This document shows, in pieces, positions 53,960-61,801 of a stretch of 64,000 bases of DNA. Position 1 is the stretch's first letter. Each line of letters opens with the position of its first letter. Made by a program: the position numbers and the translations under genes. The notes under the pieces were generated by a model. It had not been told where the DNA came from and did not search any database. It saw only the letters and a program-made list of their open reading frames with translations. This stretch comes from Burkholderiales bacterium (GTDB taxonomy: Bacteria; Pseudomonadota; Gammaproteobacteria; Burkholderiales; Ga0077523), in the NCBI GenBank assembly GCA_019745565.1, contig JAIESW010000067.1, positions 62,001-126,000 on the forward strand. The letters run 5' to 3'.

Positions 53960-54862
53960 ATGCGACTTTCCCTCGACGCTCTAGCCACCCTCGATGCCAT
54001 CGCCCGCCGCGGCAGCTTCGCCGCCGCGGCCGAGGAGTTGAATCGCGTGCCCTCGGCCGTGACCTATGCCGTGCAGAAGCTGGAGCAGGATCTGGGCGTG
54101 CCGCTGTTCGACCGCAGCGGTCATCGCGCGAAGCTCACCCCCGCAGGCGCGGAACTGCTGCGCGAAGGGCGACACCTGCTGCGCTCGGCAGCCGAGATCG
54201 AGCGGCGGGTGCAACGCCTGGCGGAAGGCTGGGAGACCGAACTCGCGATCGCCGTCGACGACATCCTCCCGCTGGAACGGATCTACCCGCTCGTGGGGCG
54301 GTTCTATGCGCTGAACCCGGGCACCCGGTTGCGCGTCGGGTCCGAAGTGCTGGCCGGGACCTGGGATGCGCTCCTGTCCGGAAGGGCCGATCTGGTGATC
54401 GGGGCTTCCGGCGATCCGCCGTCCGAGGGCGGCTGTTCGCTGAAGCCCATGGGTACCGCGGCCTTCGACTTCGTGGTTGCCCCGACTCATCCGCTGGCGG
54501 CGGCGCCCGAACCGCTGGCACCCGAGGCCATCCTGCATCATCGGGCGATCCTGGTCGCCGACAGTTCGCGGACCCTGCCCTCGCGGACCACCGGGCTGAT
54601 CTCAGGACAGGACTGCCTGACCGTCCCCAGCATGCAGGCGAAGATCGATGCCCACGTGGCCGGCCTGGGCGTGGGCTACCTTCCGGTGCATCGAGCGAGG
54701 CCGCTCGTCGCGGCCGGCACGCTCGTGGTCAAGTCCGTCCAGGAATCCAAACCCACCGCGCAGCTTTATGTGGCCGCCCGACCGCGTGGGGCGGGCAAGG
54801 CGCTCAAGTGGTTCCTCGCCCAACTCGAGGACCCGGCAACGTTGAGGGCGCTGCTGGCCTGA
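53960..54862 (+). CDS. LysR-family transcriptional regulator
   Basis: A 300-residue regulator. The N-terminal winged helix-turn-helix reads LDALATLDAIARRGSFAAAA, EELNRVPSAVTYAVQKLEQD, LGVPLFDRSGHRAKLTPAG, an exact LysR layout. The C-terminal domain is a type II periplasmic-binding-protein fold (SGRADLVIGASGDPP; AHVAGLGVGYLPVHRARPLV). It is divergent from the RND efflux operon and probably controls it. ATG 53960 matches the usual start; the frame continues upstream without supporting features. Confidence 0.9.
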   Translation: MRLSLDALATLDAIARRGSFAAAAEELNRVPSAVTYAVQKLEQDLGVPLFDRSGHRAKLTPAGAELLREGRHLLRSAAEIERRVQRLAEGWETELAIAVDDILPLERIYPLVGRFYALNPGTRLRVGSEVLAGTWDALLSGRADLVIGASGDPPSEGGCSLKPMGTAAFDFVVAPTHPLAAAPEPLAPEAILHHRAILVADSSRTLPSRTTGLISGQDCLTVPSMQAKIDAHVAGLGVGYLPVHRARPLVAAGTLVVKSVQESKPTAQLYVAARPRGAGKALKWFLAQLEDPATLRALLA

Positions 54863-54903
54863 GGTAACTACCTGTCCCGGGGTCTGCCCTCGGCTGAAAC
54901 CGG

Positions 54904-55326
54904 TTACGCGAGATTGCCGCGGCGTCCGGCGGGGCAGGCCCGGCGCATGGCGATCATGGATTCGGCCTGGCGCTCGCGGCGCATCTCCTCGCGCACCTGA
55001 TCGATGTCTAGCGTCTTCGCGCGGCGCAGCATCGCCTCGAACTGAGGCGCCGAGAACTTCGCCGGCCCGCAGTACAGACCCACGCCTTCACGGAACAGCA
55101 CCAGGGCAGGGGCAGCCTCGATGCCGAAGAGACCCGCCAGCGCATTCGGCTCGCTCCAGGGGGCCCGCCGGAAGGTCACTTCCGGCATGCGCTGCATCAC
55201 GTCCTCGAACACGGTGCGGAACGACCGTCCGGCTTCGCTGCCTTCGTCGTCGAACACGATCGCGAGCATCGCGTGCGCCGCGATCAGTGCATCGAGCGTG
55301 TCCTGGTCAGGCAGCGTGGCGACCAT
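54904..55326 (-). CDS. Thioredoxin-fold protein lacking the CxxC motif
   Basis: A 140-residue protein. The central part EVTFRRAPWSEPNALAGLFG followed by IEAAPALVLFREGVGLYC has the strand-helix-strand and cis-Pro arrangement of thioredoxin, where PALVLFREG corresponds to PTLMVFREQ in the upstream gene. The active-site region (AIVFDDEGSEAGRSF) has no cysteine. It follows the canonical thioredoxin gene by 3 bp, so the pair is co-expressed. It may act as a chaperone-like or binding partner rather than a redox enzyme. Confidence 0.75.
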   Translation of the reverse strand: MVATLPDQDTLDALIAAHAMLAIVFDDEGSEAGRSFRTVFEDVMQRMPEVTFRRAPWSEPNALAGLFGIEAAPALVLFREGVGLYCGPAKFSAPQFEAMLRRAKTLDIDQVREEMRRERQAESMIAMRRACPAGRRGNLA

Positions 55327-55329
55327 GTC

Positions 55330-55713
55330 TCAGGACTGCGCCGCAGGCTCCGCGGCGTCGCGGGCGGCGATCTCGCTATGGACTTTCGCCATGTCGATCT
55401 CCTTCACCTCCTCGATCAGTTTCTCGAAGGCCCCGCCCATCATAGCGCCGGGCTGGGAGAACAGGATCACCTGCTCGCGAAAAACCATCAGGGTCGGAAT
55501 CGCGCGGATGCCGAACTGCTGGGCGAGTTCCGGGACGTCCTCGGTGTTGAGCTTGGCGAACACGATGTCGGGATGCTGCTCCGATGTGGCCTCGAACACC
55601 GGGGCGAAGGCGCGACAGGGGCCGCACCAGGGCGCCCAGAAATCGATGATCACGATGTCGTTGCCTTCGATGGTGGACTCGAAGTTGTCCAGGTTGAGTT
55701 CGACGGTGGCCAT
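55330..55713 (-). CDS. Thioredoxin
   Basis: A 127-residue thioredoxin with the active site IIDFWAPWCGPCRAFAPVFE and the cis-proline segment FGIRAIPTLMVFREQV. A C-terminal extension of about 25 residues (EIDMAKVHSEIAARDAAEPA) goes beyond the usual 105-residue domain. It reduces protein disulfides in the cytoplasm. ATG 55713 begins MATVELNLDNFES. It is the first gene of a two-gene unit and divergent from the Dps-like gene. Confidence 0.92.
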   Translation of the reverse strand: MATVELNLDNFESTIEGNDIVIIDFWAPWCGPCRAFAPVFEATSEQHPDIVFAKLNTEDVPELAQQFGIRAIPTLMVFREQVILFSQPGAMMGGAFEKLIEEVKEIDMAKVHSEIAARDAAEPAAQS

Positions 55714-55828
55714 GAAGAGACACTCCTGCTGGGAGGGATGAACGGACCGCGCGGCTGGCGCGGGGGGGGTGCCGGGCAAGATAGGGGCGGGCGTGCCCGA
55801 ACGCAACCGTCGCCCACCCTGAAAATTC

Positions 55829-55882
55829 CTATGGCGCCGATAAGAACAATTCATCACCCGACGCGACGCCGGTCCCTATACT
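55829..55882 (+). promoter_or_regulatory. Possible OxyR-type site and -10 element upstream of the Dps gene
   Basis: CTAT-N7-ATAA-N7-TCAT at 55829-55854 partly fits the four-part OxyR pattern (ATAG-N7-CTAT repeated), and TATACT at 55877-55882 is a good -10 hexamer 46 bp before the GTG start. No clear -35 is present, which would fit activator dependence. The remainder of the 215-bp divergent gap (55714-55928) shows nothing else. Confidence 0.3.
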
Positions 55883-55928
55883 GGAATCATCGCCGCAAAC
55901 AGGACCGGACCAGACAAGGAGATCGATC

Positions 55929-56402
55929 GTGAAACCGAACATCGGCTTGAGCGACGTCCAGCGCAAGGGCGTCGTGGAAATCCTGAACCGCCTGCTCGCC
56001 GACGAAGTGGTGCTCTACGTCAAGACGCGCAACTATCATTGGAACGTGGAAGGCCCCGACTTCAGCGAGACCCACAAGTTCTTCGAAGCCCAGTACGAGG
56101 AGCTGGACGAGATCATGGACGACGTCGCGGAACGTGCGCGTGCCCTGGGTGGACGCGCTGCGGGTTCGCTGGCGGCCTATCTCAAGCTCACCAAACTGAC
56201 GGAAGACGACGGCAAGACCACGGGCGAGAAGAACATGATCAAGGACCTGCTGGTAAGCCACGAGACCATCATCCAGCGCCTGCGCGAGGAAGTGGATATT
56301 GTCGGTGACAAGTTCCACGACATCGGCACCAACGACTTCATCACCGGCGTGATCGAAGCGCACGAGAAGATGGCGTGGATGCTGCGCTCTTACTTGGCGT
56401 GA
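55929..56402 (+). CDS. dps: Dps-family DNA-protecting ferritin
   Basis: A 157-residue four-helix-bundle protein. The ferroxidase signature is YVKTRNYHWNVEGPDFSETH followed by KFFEAQYEELDEIMDDVAER, with the His and acidic iron ligands of Dps. Dps dodecamers store iron, consume hydrogen peroxide and shield DNA. The start is GTG 55929 with AAGGAGA at ideal distance. It ends shortly before a block of palindromic hairpins. Confidence 0.9.
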   Translation: MKPNIGLSDVQRKGVVEILNRLLADEVVLYVKTRNYHWNVEGPDFSETHKFFEAQYEELDEIMDDVAERARALGGRAAGSLAAYLKLTKLTEDDGKTTGEKNMIKDLLVSHETIIQRLREEVDIVGDKFHDIGTNDFITGVIEAHEKMAWMLRSYLA

Positions 56403-56424
56403 TGTTCCCATTGTGGGGTGCGCG

Positions 56425-56446
56425 CCCTTCTCCCCGGGGAGAAGGG
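56425..56446. repeat. Perfect 22-bp palindrome after the Dps gene
   Basis: CCCTTCTCCCC is followed immediately by its exact reverse complement (GGGGAGAAGGG), and then by TCGGGGATGAGGG. This resembles REP-like intergenic elements of Proteobacteria built on CCCTCTCCC cores. As RNA it would form a hairpin 22 bp after the Dps stop and could protect the transcript end or act as a weak terminator. Confidence 0.6.
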
Positions 56447-56480
56447 TCGGGGATGAGGGGGAGCGTTCACGGTTTGCGCA

Positions 56481-56522
56481 GAAGTCGGCGCAGCCGACTT
56501 CGGTCCCTCCCGCAGGGAGGGA
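56481..56522 (+). promoter_or_regulatory. Two adjacent hairpins; the second masks the Shine-Dalgarno of the next gene
   Basis: GAAGTCGGC-GCA-GCCGACTTC (56481-56501) is a perfect 9-bp hairpin. TCCCTCCC-GCA-GGGAGGGA (56504-56522) is a perfect 8-bp hairpin whose 3-prime arm contains the GGAGGG Shine-Dalgarno for the ATG at 56526. Folding of the second hairpin would block ribosome binding, so translation could be regulated here by temperature, a protein or upstream translation. This is inference from complementarity alone. Confidence 0.55.
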
Positions 56523-56525
56523 TGG

Positions 56526-58220
56526 ATGGCTGATGCCCGGCCGGTGATTCTTGCGGTCGACGATGAGCCGGAAGTCTCGCGCGCCATCGCGCGCGATCTG
56601 CGTGAGCGCTACGGCGGCGACTACCGCATCATGCGGGCGGAATCGCCGCTGTCCGCGATGGAGACGCTGACCGAACTGCGCCTGCGCAACGATCCCGTGG
56701 CGCTGCTGCTGTCGGACCAGCGCATGCCCGAGATGAGCGGCGTCGAGTTTCTCGAGCAGGCTTCCAAGCTGTTCCCGACCGCTCGCCGGGTGCTGTTGAC
56801 CGCGTATTCCGATACCGAGACCGCGATCCGCGCGATCAACCGCGTGCGCCTCGACTACTACCTGATGAAGCCGTGGCATCCGCCGGAGCACAATCTCTAT
56901 CCGGTGCTGGGGGATCTGCTCGACGATTGGCGAGCCACGCAGAAGCCGCAGTTCCGCGGCGTGCAACTGATCGACCACCGCTGGTCGCCGCTGGGGCACG
57001 AACTGCGCGAGTTTCTCTCGGGCAACCATGTGCCGTACCGCTGGCTCGACGTGGAGCACGATCCGGAAGCGCAGCGCATCATCGAGCTGCTGACGCCGGA
57101 CGAGAAGACCGCCTGCAACGCACCCAAGCTCAAGGGACTGCCGCTGGTCGTGCTGCCCGACGGCACGCGCTTGCAGCGGCCCAGTCCGACCCTGCTGGCC
57201 GAACGTCTCGGCATCTCGACGCACACCGCGACGCAGGTGTACGACCTGCTGATCGTGGGTGGCGGCCCGGCCGGCCTCGCGGCTGCGGTCTACGGCGCCT
57301 CCGAAGGGCTGAAGAGTGCCATCGTCGAGCGCGAAGCGCCGGGCGGTCAGGCCGGCACCAGTTCGCGCATCGAGAACTATCTGGGCTTCCCGTCGGGGTT
57401 GAGCGGCGCCGACCTGTCGCGCCGCGCGGTGGCGCAGGCCCGTCGCTTCGGCGCGGATCTGATCCTCACTCAGGCGGTCACGGGATTGCGGGTGCAGGCG
57501 CCGTACAAGTTCGTGCAGTTGTCCGACGGCTCCGAAGCGAGCTGCCGAGCGCTGGTCATCGCCAGTGGCGTGCAGTACCGCAAGCTGTCCGCGCCGGGAC
57601 TGGAGGAACTGACCGGCATGGGTGTCTTCTATGGCGCGGCCACGACCGAGACCGTGGTATGCCAGGGCCAGGACGTGATCATCGTCGGCGGCGGCAACTC
57701 CGCCGGGCAGGGTGCGATCTTCCTCGCGGACTACGCACGGACCGTCACCATCATCGTGCGCGGCGCCGGGCTCGCGGCGACCATGTCGCGGTATCTCATC
57801 GACCGCATCGAGGGCACTGCAAACATCGAAGTGCTGCCGTACACGGAGATCGCGCGCGTCACGGGCACCGATCATCTCGAGACCGTCACACTCTCGAACG
57901 TGCGCACAGGGGAAGAAGAGACGCGCCACATCGCCGCGGTGTTCATCTTCATCGGCGCCGAACCGCGTACCGACTGGCTCGGCGACTCGGTCCTGCGCGA
58001 CGATCACGGCTTCATCCTGACCGGGCGCGACCTGCTGGTGGACGGCAAGTGGCCCCCGGTGTGGAAGCTCGATCGCGATCCTTTCCTGCTCGAGACCTGT
58101 GTACCCGGCGTGTTCGCGGCGGGCGACGTGCGCCACGGTTCCATGAAGCGCGTCGCGGCTGCGGTCGGCGAGGGGTCCATGGCGGTGTCGTTCGTCCACC
58201 AGTTTCTCGCCGACCTGTGA
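56526..58220 (+). CDS. Receiver domain fused to a thioredoxin reductase-like FAD oxidoreductase
   Basis: A 564-residue three-part protein. Residues 6-125 are an intact receiver domain (Asp12, Asp13, acceptor Asp64 in LLLSDQRMPEM, Thr92, Lys115). Residues 145-232 have a glutaredoxin-like fold without CxxC (SPLGHELREFLSGNHVPYRW, then LPLVVLPDGTRLQRPS). From 240 follows a thioredoxin reductase-like part with FAD motif VGGGPAGLAA (244-253), NAD(P)H motif IVGGGNSAGQGA and the closing FAD segment VFAAGDV. The reductase CxxC is replaced by YGAATTE, so disulfide chemistry is not expected. It overlaps the kinase gene by 4 bp and is the first gene of a cassette with a histidine kinase and a UBP zinc finger. 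Confidence 0.85.
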   Translation: MADARPVILAVDDEPEVSRAIARDLRERYGGDYRIMRAESPLSAMETLTELRLRNDPVALLLSDQRMPEMSGVEFLEQASKLFPTARRVLLTAYSDTETAIRAINRVRLDYYLMKPWHPPEHNLYPVLGDLLDDWRATQKPQFRGVQLIDHRWSPLGHELREFLSGNHVPYRWLDVEHDPEAQRIIELLTPDEKTACNAPKLKGLPLVVLPDGTRLQRPSPTLLAERLGISTHTATQVYDLLIVGGGPAGLAAAVYGASEGLKSAIVEREAPGGQAGTSSRIENYLGFPSGLSGADLSRRAVAQARRFGADLILTQAVTGLRVQAPYKFVQLSDGSEASCRALVIASGVQYRKLSAPGLEELTGMGVFYGAATTETVVCQGQDVIIVGGGNSAGQGAIFLADYARTVTIIVRGAGLAATMSRYLIDRIEGTANIEVLPYTEIARVTGTDHLETVTLSNVRTGEEETRHIAAVFIFIGAEPRTDWLGDSVLRDDHGFILTGRDLLVDGKWPPVWKLDRDPFLLETCVPGVFAAGDVRHGSMKRVAAAVGEGSMAVSFVHQFLADL

Positions 58221-59605
58221 TCGGACGCGAACTCCTCCGTGCGATGCCGCTGTTCAGCGGCCTGTCGAACGAACGTCTCGATTGGGTGTGCGAGCGGCTC
58301 ACCGATTTCGAGCTCGCGCCCGGTGAGGCGCTGATACACGAAGGCGACGAAGGCGCGAGTTTCGTGATCCTGATCGAAGGGGCGCTGCTCATCACCAAAC
58401 GCGCCAACGGCATCGAAATGCCCGCCGGCCGTCAGGATGCGCCGGCGTTCCTGGGCGAGATCCCGGTCCTGTCCGGGACGCCGGCGCAGGTCACGGTGCG
58501 CTCCTCCGGTCGCAGTAGGCTCCTGCGGCTGGATGAGGACAGCTTCCGCGAGCTGATCGCCACCGACGTCACGTTCAGCCGCACGATCTTCCAGACCCTG
58601 GCGCGCCGGGTGTCGGGTCTCGAATCCTTCGTGCGCCAGCGCGAGAAGATGGCATCGCTGGGCACGCTGACCGCAGGTCTGGCCCACGAGCTCAACAACC
58701 CGGCTGCGGCGGTGGCGCGGTCCACCGATCGCATGCGGGCGATCGCGCGCGATCTCGAATCGATCTCCTGCGAGCTGCACGCCTCCGATCTGCCGCATGA
58801 GGCCATGTATGCGCTGAAGGCGCTGAGCGACGCCGCGACGAGCGGTCCGGTTCCTCCGCGCACGCCGATCGAGGAAAGCGATCGCGAAGAAGCCTTCGGT
58901 GAATGGCTCGACGGCCGGCAGGTACCGAACGCGTGGAAGCTCGCCGCGGTGTTCGCGGCTTCGAAGCTGGAGCTGCCCGCGGTGCAATTGATGCTCGGCA
59001 GTGCCGGGGACGCCGTTGCGCCGGCGGCGCGCTGGCTCGCGGCCACGGTGGAACTGGCCGCGCTGGTCGACGAAGCCAATCACGGCGCTGCGCGCATCGC
59101 CGACCTGGTGAAGGCGATGAAGTCCTACTCCTACATGGACCAGGCGCCGAGGCAGGAGGTGGACATCCACGAAGGCATCGAAGCCACGCTGACGATCATG
59201 CGTCACAAGCTGAAGCACGGCGTCGAGGTGGTGCGCGAATACGATCGCACGCTCCCGAAGGTGTCCGTGTACGGGTCAGAGCTGAATCAGGTCTGGACCA
59301 ATCTGATCGACAATGCGCTGGACGCGATGGACTGCAAGGGCACTCTTACCATCCGCACCCGGCGCGACGGCGGCAACGTCATCGTCGAAGTGGGTGATTC
59401 AGGCCCCGGCATCCCACCGGACGTGCAGACGCGGCTGTTCGAGCCGTTCTTCACCACCAAGCCCGTCGGCAAGGGTACCGGCCTCGGGCTCGACATCACC
59501 TGGCGCATCGTCGTGAACCGGCACGGTGGCACCATCAAGGTCCATTCGAAGCCGGGCGACACGAGATTCCTGGTGGTGCTGCCGATCGAACCCAAGTTTC
59601 ACTGA
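58217..59605 (+). CDS. Histidine kinase with N-terminal cyclic-nucleotide-binding domain
   Basis: A 462-residue soluble kinase. Residues 1-130 are a cNMP-binding domain (PLFSGLSNERLDWVCERLTD; HEGDEGASFVILIEGALLI; FLGEIPVLSG). The H-box is GTLTAGLAHELNNPAAAVAR with phospho-acceptor His157. A long helical insert of about 110 residues separates it from the rest of the HisKA region. The ATPase domain has N-box NQVWTNLIDNALDAM, G1 VGDSGPGIP and G2 KGTGLGLDITWRI. No transmembrane segment is seen. GTG 58217 overlaps the preceding stop (GTGA). It probably phosphorylates the receiver of the FAD oxidoreductase encoded just upstream. Confidence 0.88.
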   Translation: MIGRELLRAMPLFSGLSNERLDWVCERLTDFELAPGEALIHEGDEGASFVILIEGALLITKRANGIEMPAGRQDAPAFLGEIPVLSGTPAQVTVRSSGRSRLLRLDEDSFRELIATDVTFSRTIFQTLARRVSGLESFVRQREKMASLGTLTAGLAHELNNPAAAVARSTDRMRAIARDLESISCELHASDLPHEAMYALKALSDAATSGPVPPRTPIEESDREEAFGEWLDGRQVPNAWKLAAVFAASKLELPAVQLMLGSAGDAVAPAARWLAATVELAALVDEANHGAARIADLVKAMKSYSYMDQAPRQEVDIHEGIEATLTIMRHKLKHGVEVVREYDRTLPKVSVYGSELNQVWTNLIDNALDAMDCKGTLTIRTRRDGGNVIVEVGDSGPGIPPDVQTRLFEPFFTTKPVGKGTGLGLDITWRIVVNRHGGTIKVHSKPGDTRFLVVLPIEPKFH

Positions 59606-59621
59606 CCAGACGAGGTATGCG

Positions 59622-59885
59622 ATGACCTGTACTCACCTCGATACGATCCAGGACGTCACCCCGAGCGGTCGCGGCTGCAAGGAGTGCCTGGAGATGGGCG
59701 ATCTCTGGGTGCACCTGCGGTTGTGCCTCACCTGCGGTCACGTGGGGTGCTGTGATTCGTCGAAGAACCGGCATGCGACGAAGCACTTCCATGCGACCGG
59801 CCATCCGATCGTGCTGTCGTTCGAGCCGGGTGAGGACTGGGCGTGGTGCTACGTGGACAGCGAGTTTCTCGACCTCAGACTGTAG
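59622..59885 (+). CDS. UBP-type zinc finger protein
   Basis: An 87-residue protein that consists of one zf-UBP domain. Cys and His ligands are visible in MTCTHLD, GRGCKECLEMGDLWVHLRLC, LTCGHVGCCDSSKNRHATKH and FHATGHP. The eukaryotic domain binds the C-terminus of ubiquitin; bacterial single-domain copies have no assigned function. It lies 16 bp after the histidine kinase gene with GAGG before the ATG, so it belongs to the same operon. A link to signalling by the receiver-oxidoreductase is suggested by position only. Confidence 0.87.
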   Translation: MTCTHLDTIQDVTPSGRGCKECLEMGDLWVHLRLCLTCGHVGCCDSSKNRHATKHFHATGHPIVLSFEPGEDWAWCYVDSEFLDLRL

Positions 59886-59908
59886 AGACGGTACGGAACG
59901 AAGCATTC

Positions 59909-60019
59909 AACGCAGCGGACGCGGCGGGCGCGGCGGAAAAACGTGCCCCGCTGTTCATCCAGACCAGAACCTCGAACAAACCCCTTTAGGGTCGTGCCTT
60001 TCGCCGCGTCCGCCGCGTT
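59909..60019. repeat. Long imperfect inverted repeat between convergent genes
   Basis: AACGCAGCGGACGCGGCG (59909-59926) and CGCCGCGTCCGCCGCGTT (60002-60019) are reverse complements except for one position, separated by 75 nt. The pair fills most of the 158-bp gap between the zinc finger and FKBP stops. It may form a long stem that ends transcription from both sides, or it may be a dispersed repeat element. Confidence 0.5.
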
Positions 60020-60043
60020 TCAAGCTTCTCTTGTCGCTCGCCG

Positions 60044-60385
60044 CTACCGAACCCCGAGCAACTCCACCTCGAACACCAGCGTCGCATTCGGCGGAATCAC
60101 CCCACCCGCACCGCGCGCTCCGTACCCGAGTTCCGCCGGAATGGTCAGCTTGCGCTTGCCGCCCACTTTCATGCCCTGCACGCCCTCGTCCCAGCCTGCA
60201 ATCACCTGCCGCTGGCCGAGCCCGAACACGAACGGTTCGTAGCGGTCCTTGCTGGAATCGAACTTGGAGCCGTCGGTCAGCCAGCCGGTGTAGTGCACGG
60301 TGACCTGGCGGCCAGCGGTGGCTTCGTCGCCGTCGCCGACGGTGAGGTCGTCGATGATCAGGCCGGTGGCGGTGGTGGTGGGCAT
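60044..60385 (-). CDS. FKBP-type peptidyl-prolyl isomerase
   Basis: A 113-residue single-domain FKBP. Family motifs are VTVHYTGWLTDGSKFDSSKD, FVFGLGQRQVIAGWDEGVQG and ELGYGARGAGGVIPPNATLV, ending VFEVELLGVR. It catalyses prolyl cis-trans isomerisation; no signal peptide is present, so it is cytoplasmic. ATG 60385 begins MPTTTATGLIIDD. The frame remains open further upstream, but that stretch is antisense to the dioxygenase gene. Confidence 0.93.
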   Translation of the reverse strand: MPTTTATGLIIDDLTVGDGDEATAGRQVTVHYTGWLTDGSKFDSSKDRYEPFVFGLGQRQVIAGWDEGVQGMKVGGKRKLTIPAELGYGARGAGGVIPPNATLVFEVELLGVR

Positions 60386-60475
60386 GGCGGTCTCGCTTTC
60401 GTGAAGAAGGCGCGCATTGTAGACGCTCGCGGTGTCCCGTATCGTCGCGCAGCAACGCGACACGGAGGACTTGAG

Positions 60476-61324
60476 ATGAGCGCCCTGCTGAGCGCCGCCG
60501 AGCTGGACCACTACCGAGAACACGGCTACGTGTTCCCGCGATACCGCCTGCCCGCCGACCTGCTGGCGCGCCTGCGCGCCGCCACCGACGGGCTGCTTGC
60601 CAGCTACACCGACGTGGCCCAGGAGGACCTCGCCAACCCGCACATGATCCCGCCCACCACCGGGCCGGACATGAATCCGTTCATGGCGGCCGCACAGGAT
60701 CCGGGCGTGCTCGATCTGGTGGAACAGGTGCTCGGCCCCGATCTCATCCTGTGGATCACGCGCGTGCTGTGCAAGCCGCCTGCCGTCGGGCGCGAGGTGC
60801 CCTGGCACCAGGACGGAGAGTACTGGCCGATGCGACCGCTCGCCACCGCGTCGGTGTGGATCGCCATCGATCCGGTGTCGCCTACCAACGGCTGCATGCG
60901 GTTCATCCCCGGCTCGCACCGGCGCCAGGAGTTGTACCGCCATCACGTGACCGACCGCAAGAACCTGGTGCTCAACCTGGAGCTGGACGCCGACCAGTTC
61001 GACGAGACCACCGCCGTCAACGTGGAACTGGAGCCGGGCCAGATGTCGATTCACGACGTGCGGCTGATCCATGGGTCGCTGGCGAACACGTCAGGCGAGC
61101 GCCGGGCCGCGCTCATCATGCGGTACATGCCCGCGACGTCGCACTACGACCGGACGCTGGTGCGCCAGCGGAAGGACAACAGCCCCTTCAACATCTACGA
61201 CCAGCCGCTGTGGCTCCTGCGCGGCAACGACCGCAGCGAGCGCAACGATCTCACCCACGGACACGACCTCTGGAAGCAGCGCTACGCGGGCGGCATCGGC
61301 GTGGCGTCCGGCAGCGCGGGCTGA
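60476..61324 (+). CDS. Phytanoyl-CoA dioxygenase-family protein
   Basis: A 282-residue Fe(II)/2-oxoglutarate-dependent dioxygenase. The metal-binding HxD is in REVPWHQDGEYWPM and the distal His in SIHDVRLIHGSLANTSGERR, followed by the Arg that holds 2-oxoglutarate. The opening LSAAELDHYREHGYVFPRYR is typical. It would hydroxylate an unactivated carbon in an unknown substrate. GGAGG precedes ATG 60476. It is divergent from the FKBP gene, with a 90-bp gap. Confidence 0.88.
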   Translation: MSALLSAAELDHYREHGYVFPRYRLPADLLARLRAATDGLLASYTDVAQEDLANPHMIPPTTGPDMNPFMAAAQDPGVLDLVEQVLGPDLILWITRVLCKPPAVGREVPWHQDGEYWPMRPLATASVWIAIDPVSPTNGCMRFIPGSHRRQELYRHHVTDRKNLVLNLELDADQFDETTAVNVELEPGQMSIHDVRLIHGSLANTSGERRAALIMRYMPATSHYDRTLVRQRKDNSPFNIYDQPLWLLRGNDRSERNDLTHGHDLWKQRYAGGIGVASGSAG

Positions 61325-61333
61325 TCCGGCTGC

Positions 61334-61801
61334 ATGGAACGGTCCGACGGCATCCGCCGCCTGGTGCTCGATACCAACGTCTGGCTCGACTGGCTGGTCT
61401 TCGCCGATCCCGCCGTCGGTCCGATCCGTCAGGCAGTGCAGGACCGGCGCATCGAGATCGTGATGGATCAGCCTTGCGAAGCGGAGCTCGAGCGGGTGCT
61501 TGCCTACCCGATCCGCGGGTCGGTCGCGCCCGCTGACGTGCAGGCGTTGTGGATGGTGGAGGCGCTCGGCATGGTCCGGCGGTTGAAGCGCAACGGTGAT
61601 GGAGCCGTGCCGCCATCGCTGCCGCGTTGCCGCGATCCCGACGACCAGAAATTCCTCGAGCTTGCCCGCGATGGCAACGCGGACTTTCTGGTAACGCGCG
61701 ACAAGGCACTGCTCGCGTTGGCGCGGCGCCGCTACCAGCCGCTGCCATTCCGGGTGGTCACACCGGTCCAGTTTCACGAGGTCCATCGCGCCGCCGCTTG
61801 A
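61334..61801 (+). CDS. PIN-domain protein (putative toxin, COG1569-like)
   Basis: A 155-residue protein with the acidic residues of PIN nucleases. The first Asp is in RRLVLDTNVWLDWLVF, the middle Glu in QPCEAELERVLAYP, and the last pair in RCRDPDDQKFLELARDGNAD followed by FLVTRDKALL. This arrangement fits the TIGR00305/COG1569 group annotated as toxin components. No small antitoxin gene is adjacent: the upstream gene is the dioxygenase (9 bp away) and the downstream gene is Lon. It may be solitary, or may have another RNA-processing role. Confidence 0.8.
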   Translation: MERSDGIRRLVLDTNVWLDWLVFADPAVGPIRQAVQDRRIEIVMDQPCEAELERVLAYPIRGSVAPADVQALWMVEALGMVRRLKRNGDGAVPPSLPRCRDPDDQKFLELARDGNADFLVTRDKALLALARRRYQPLPFRVVTPVQFHEVHRAAA

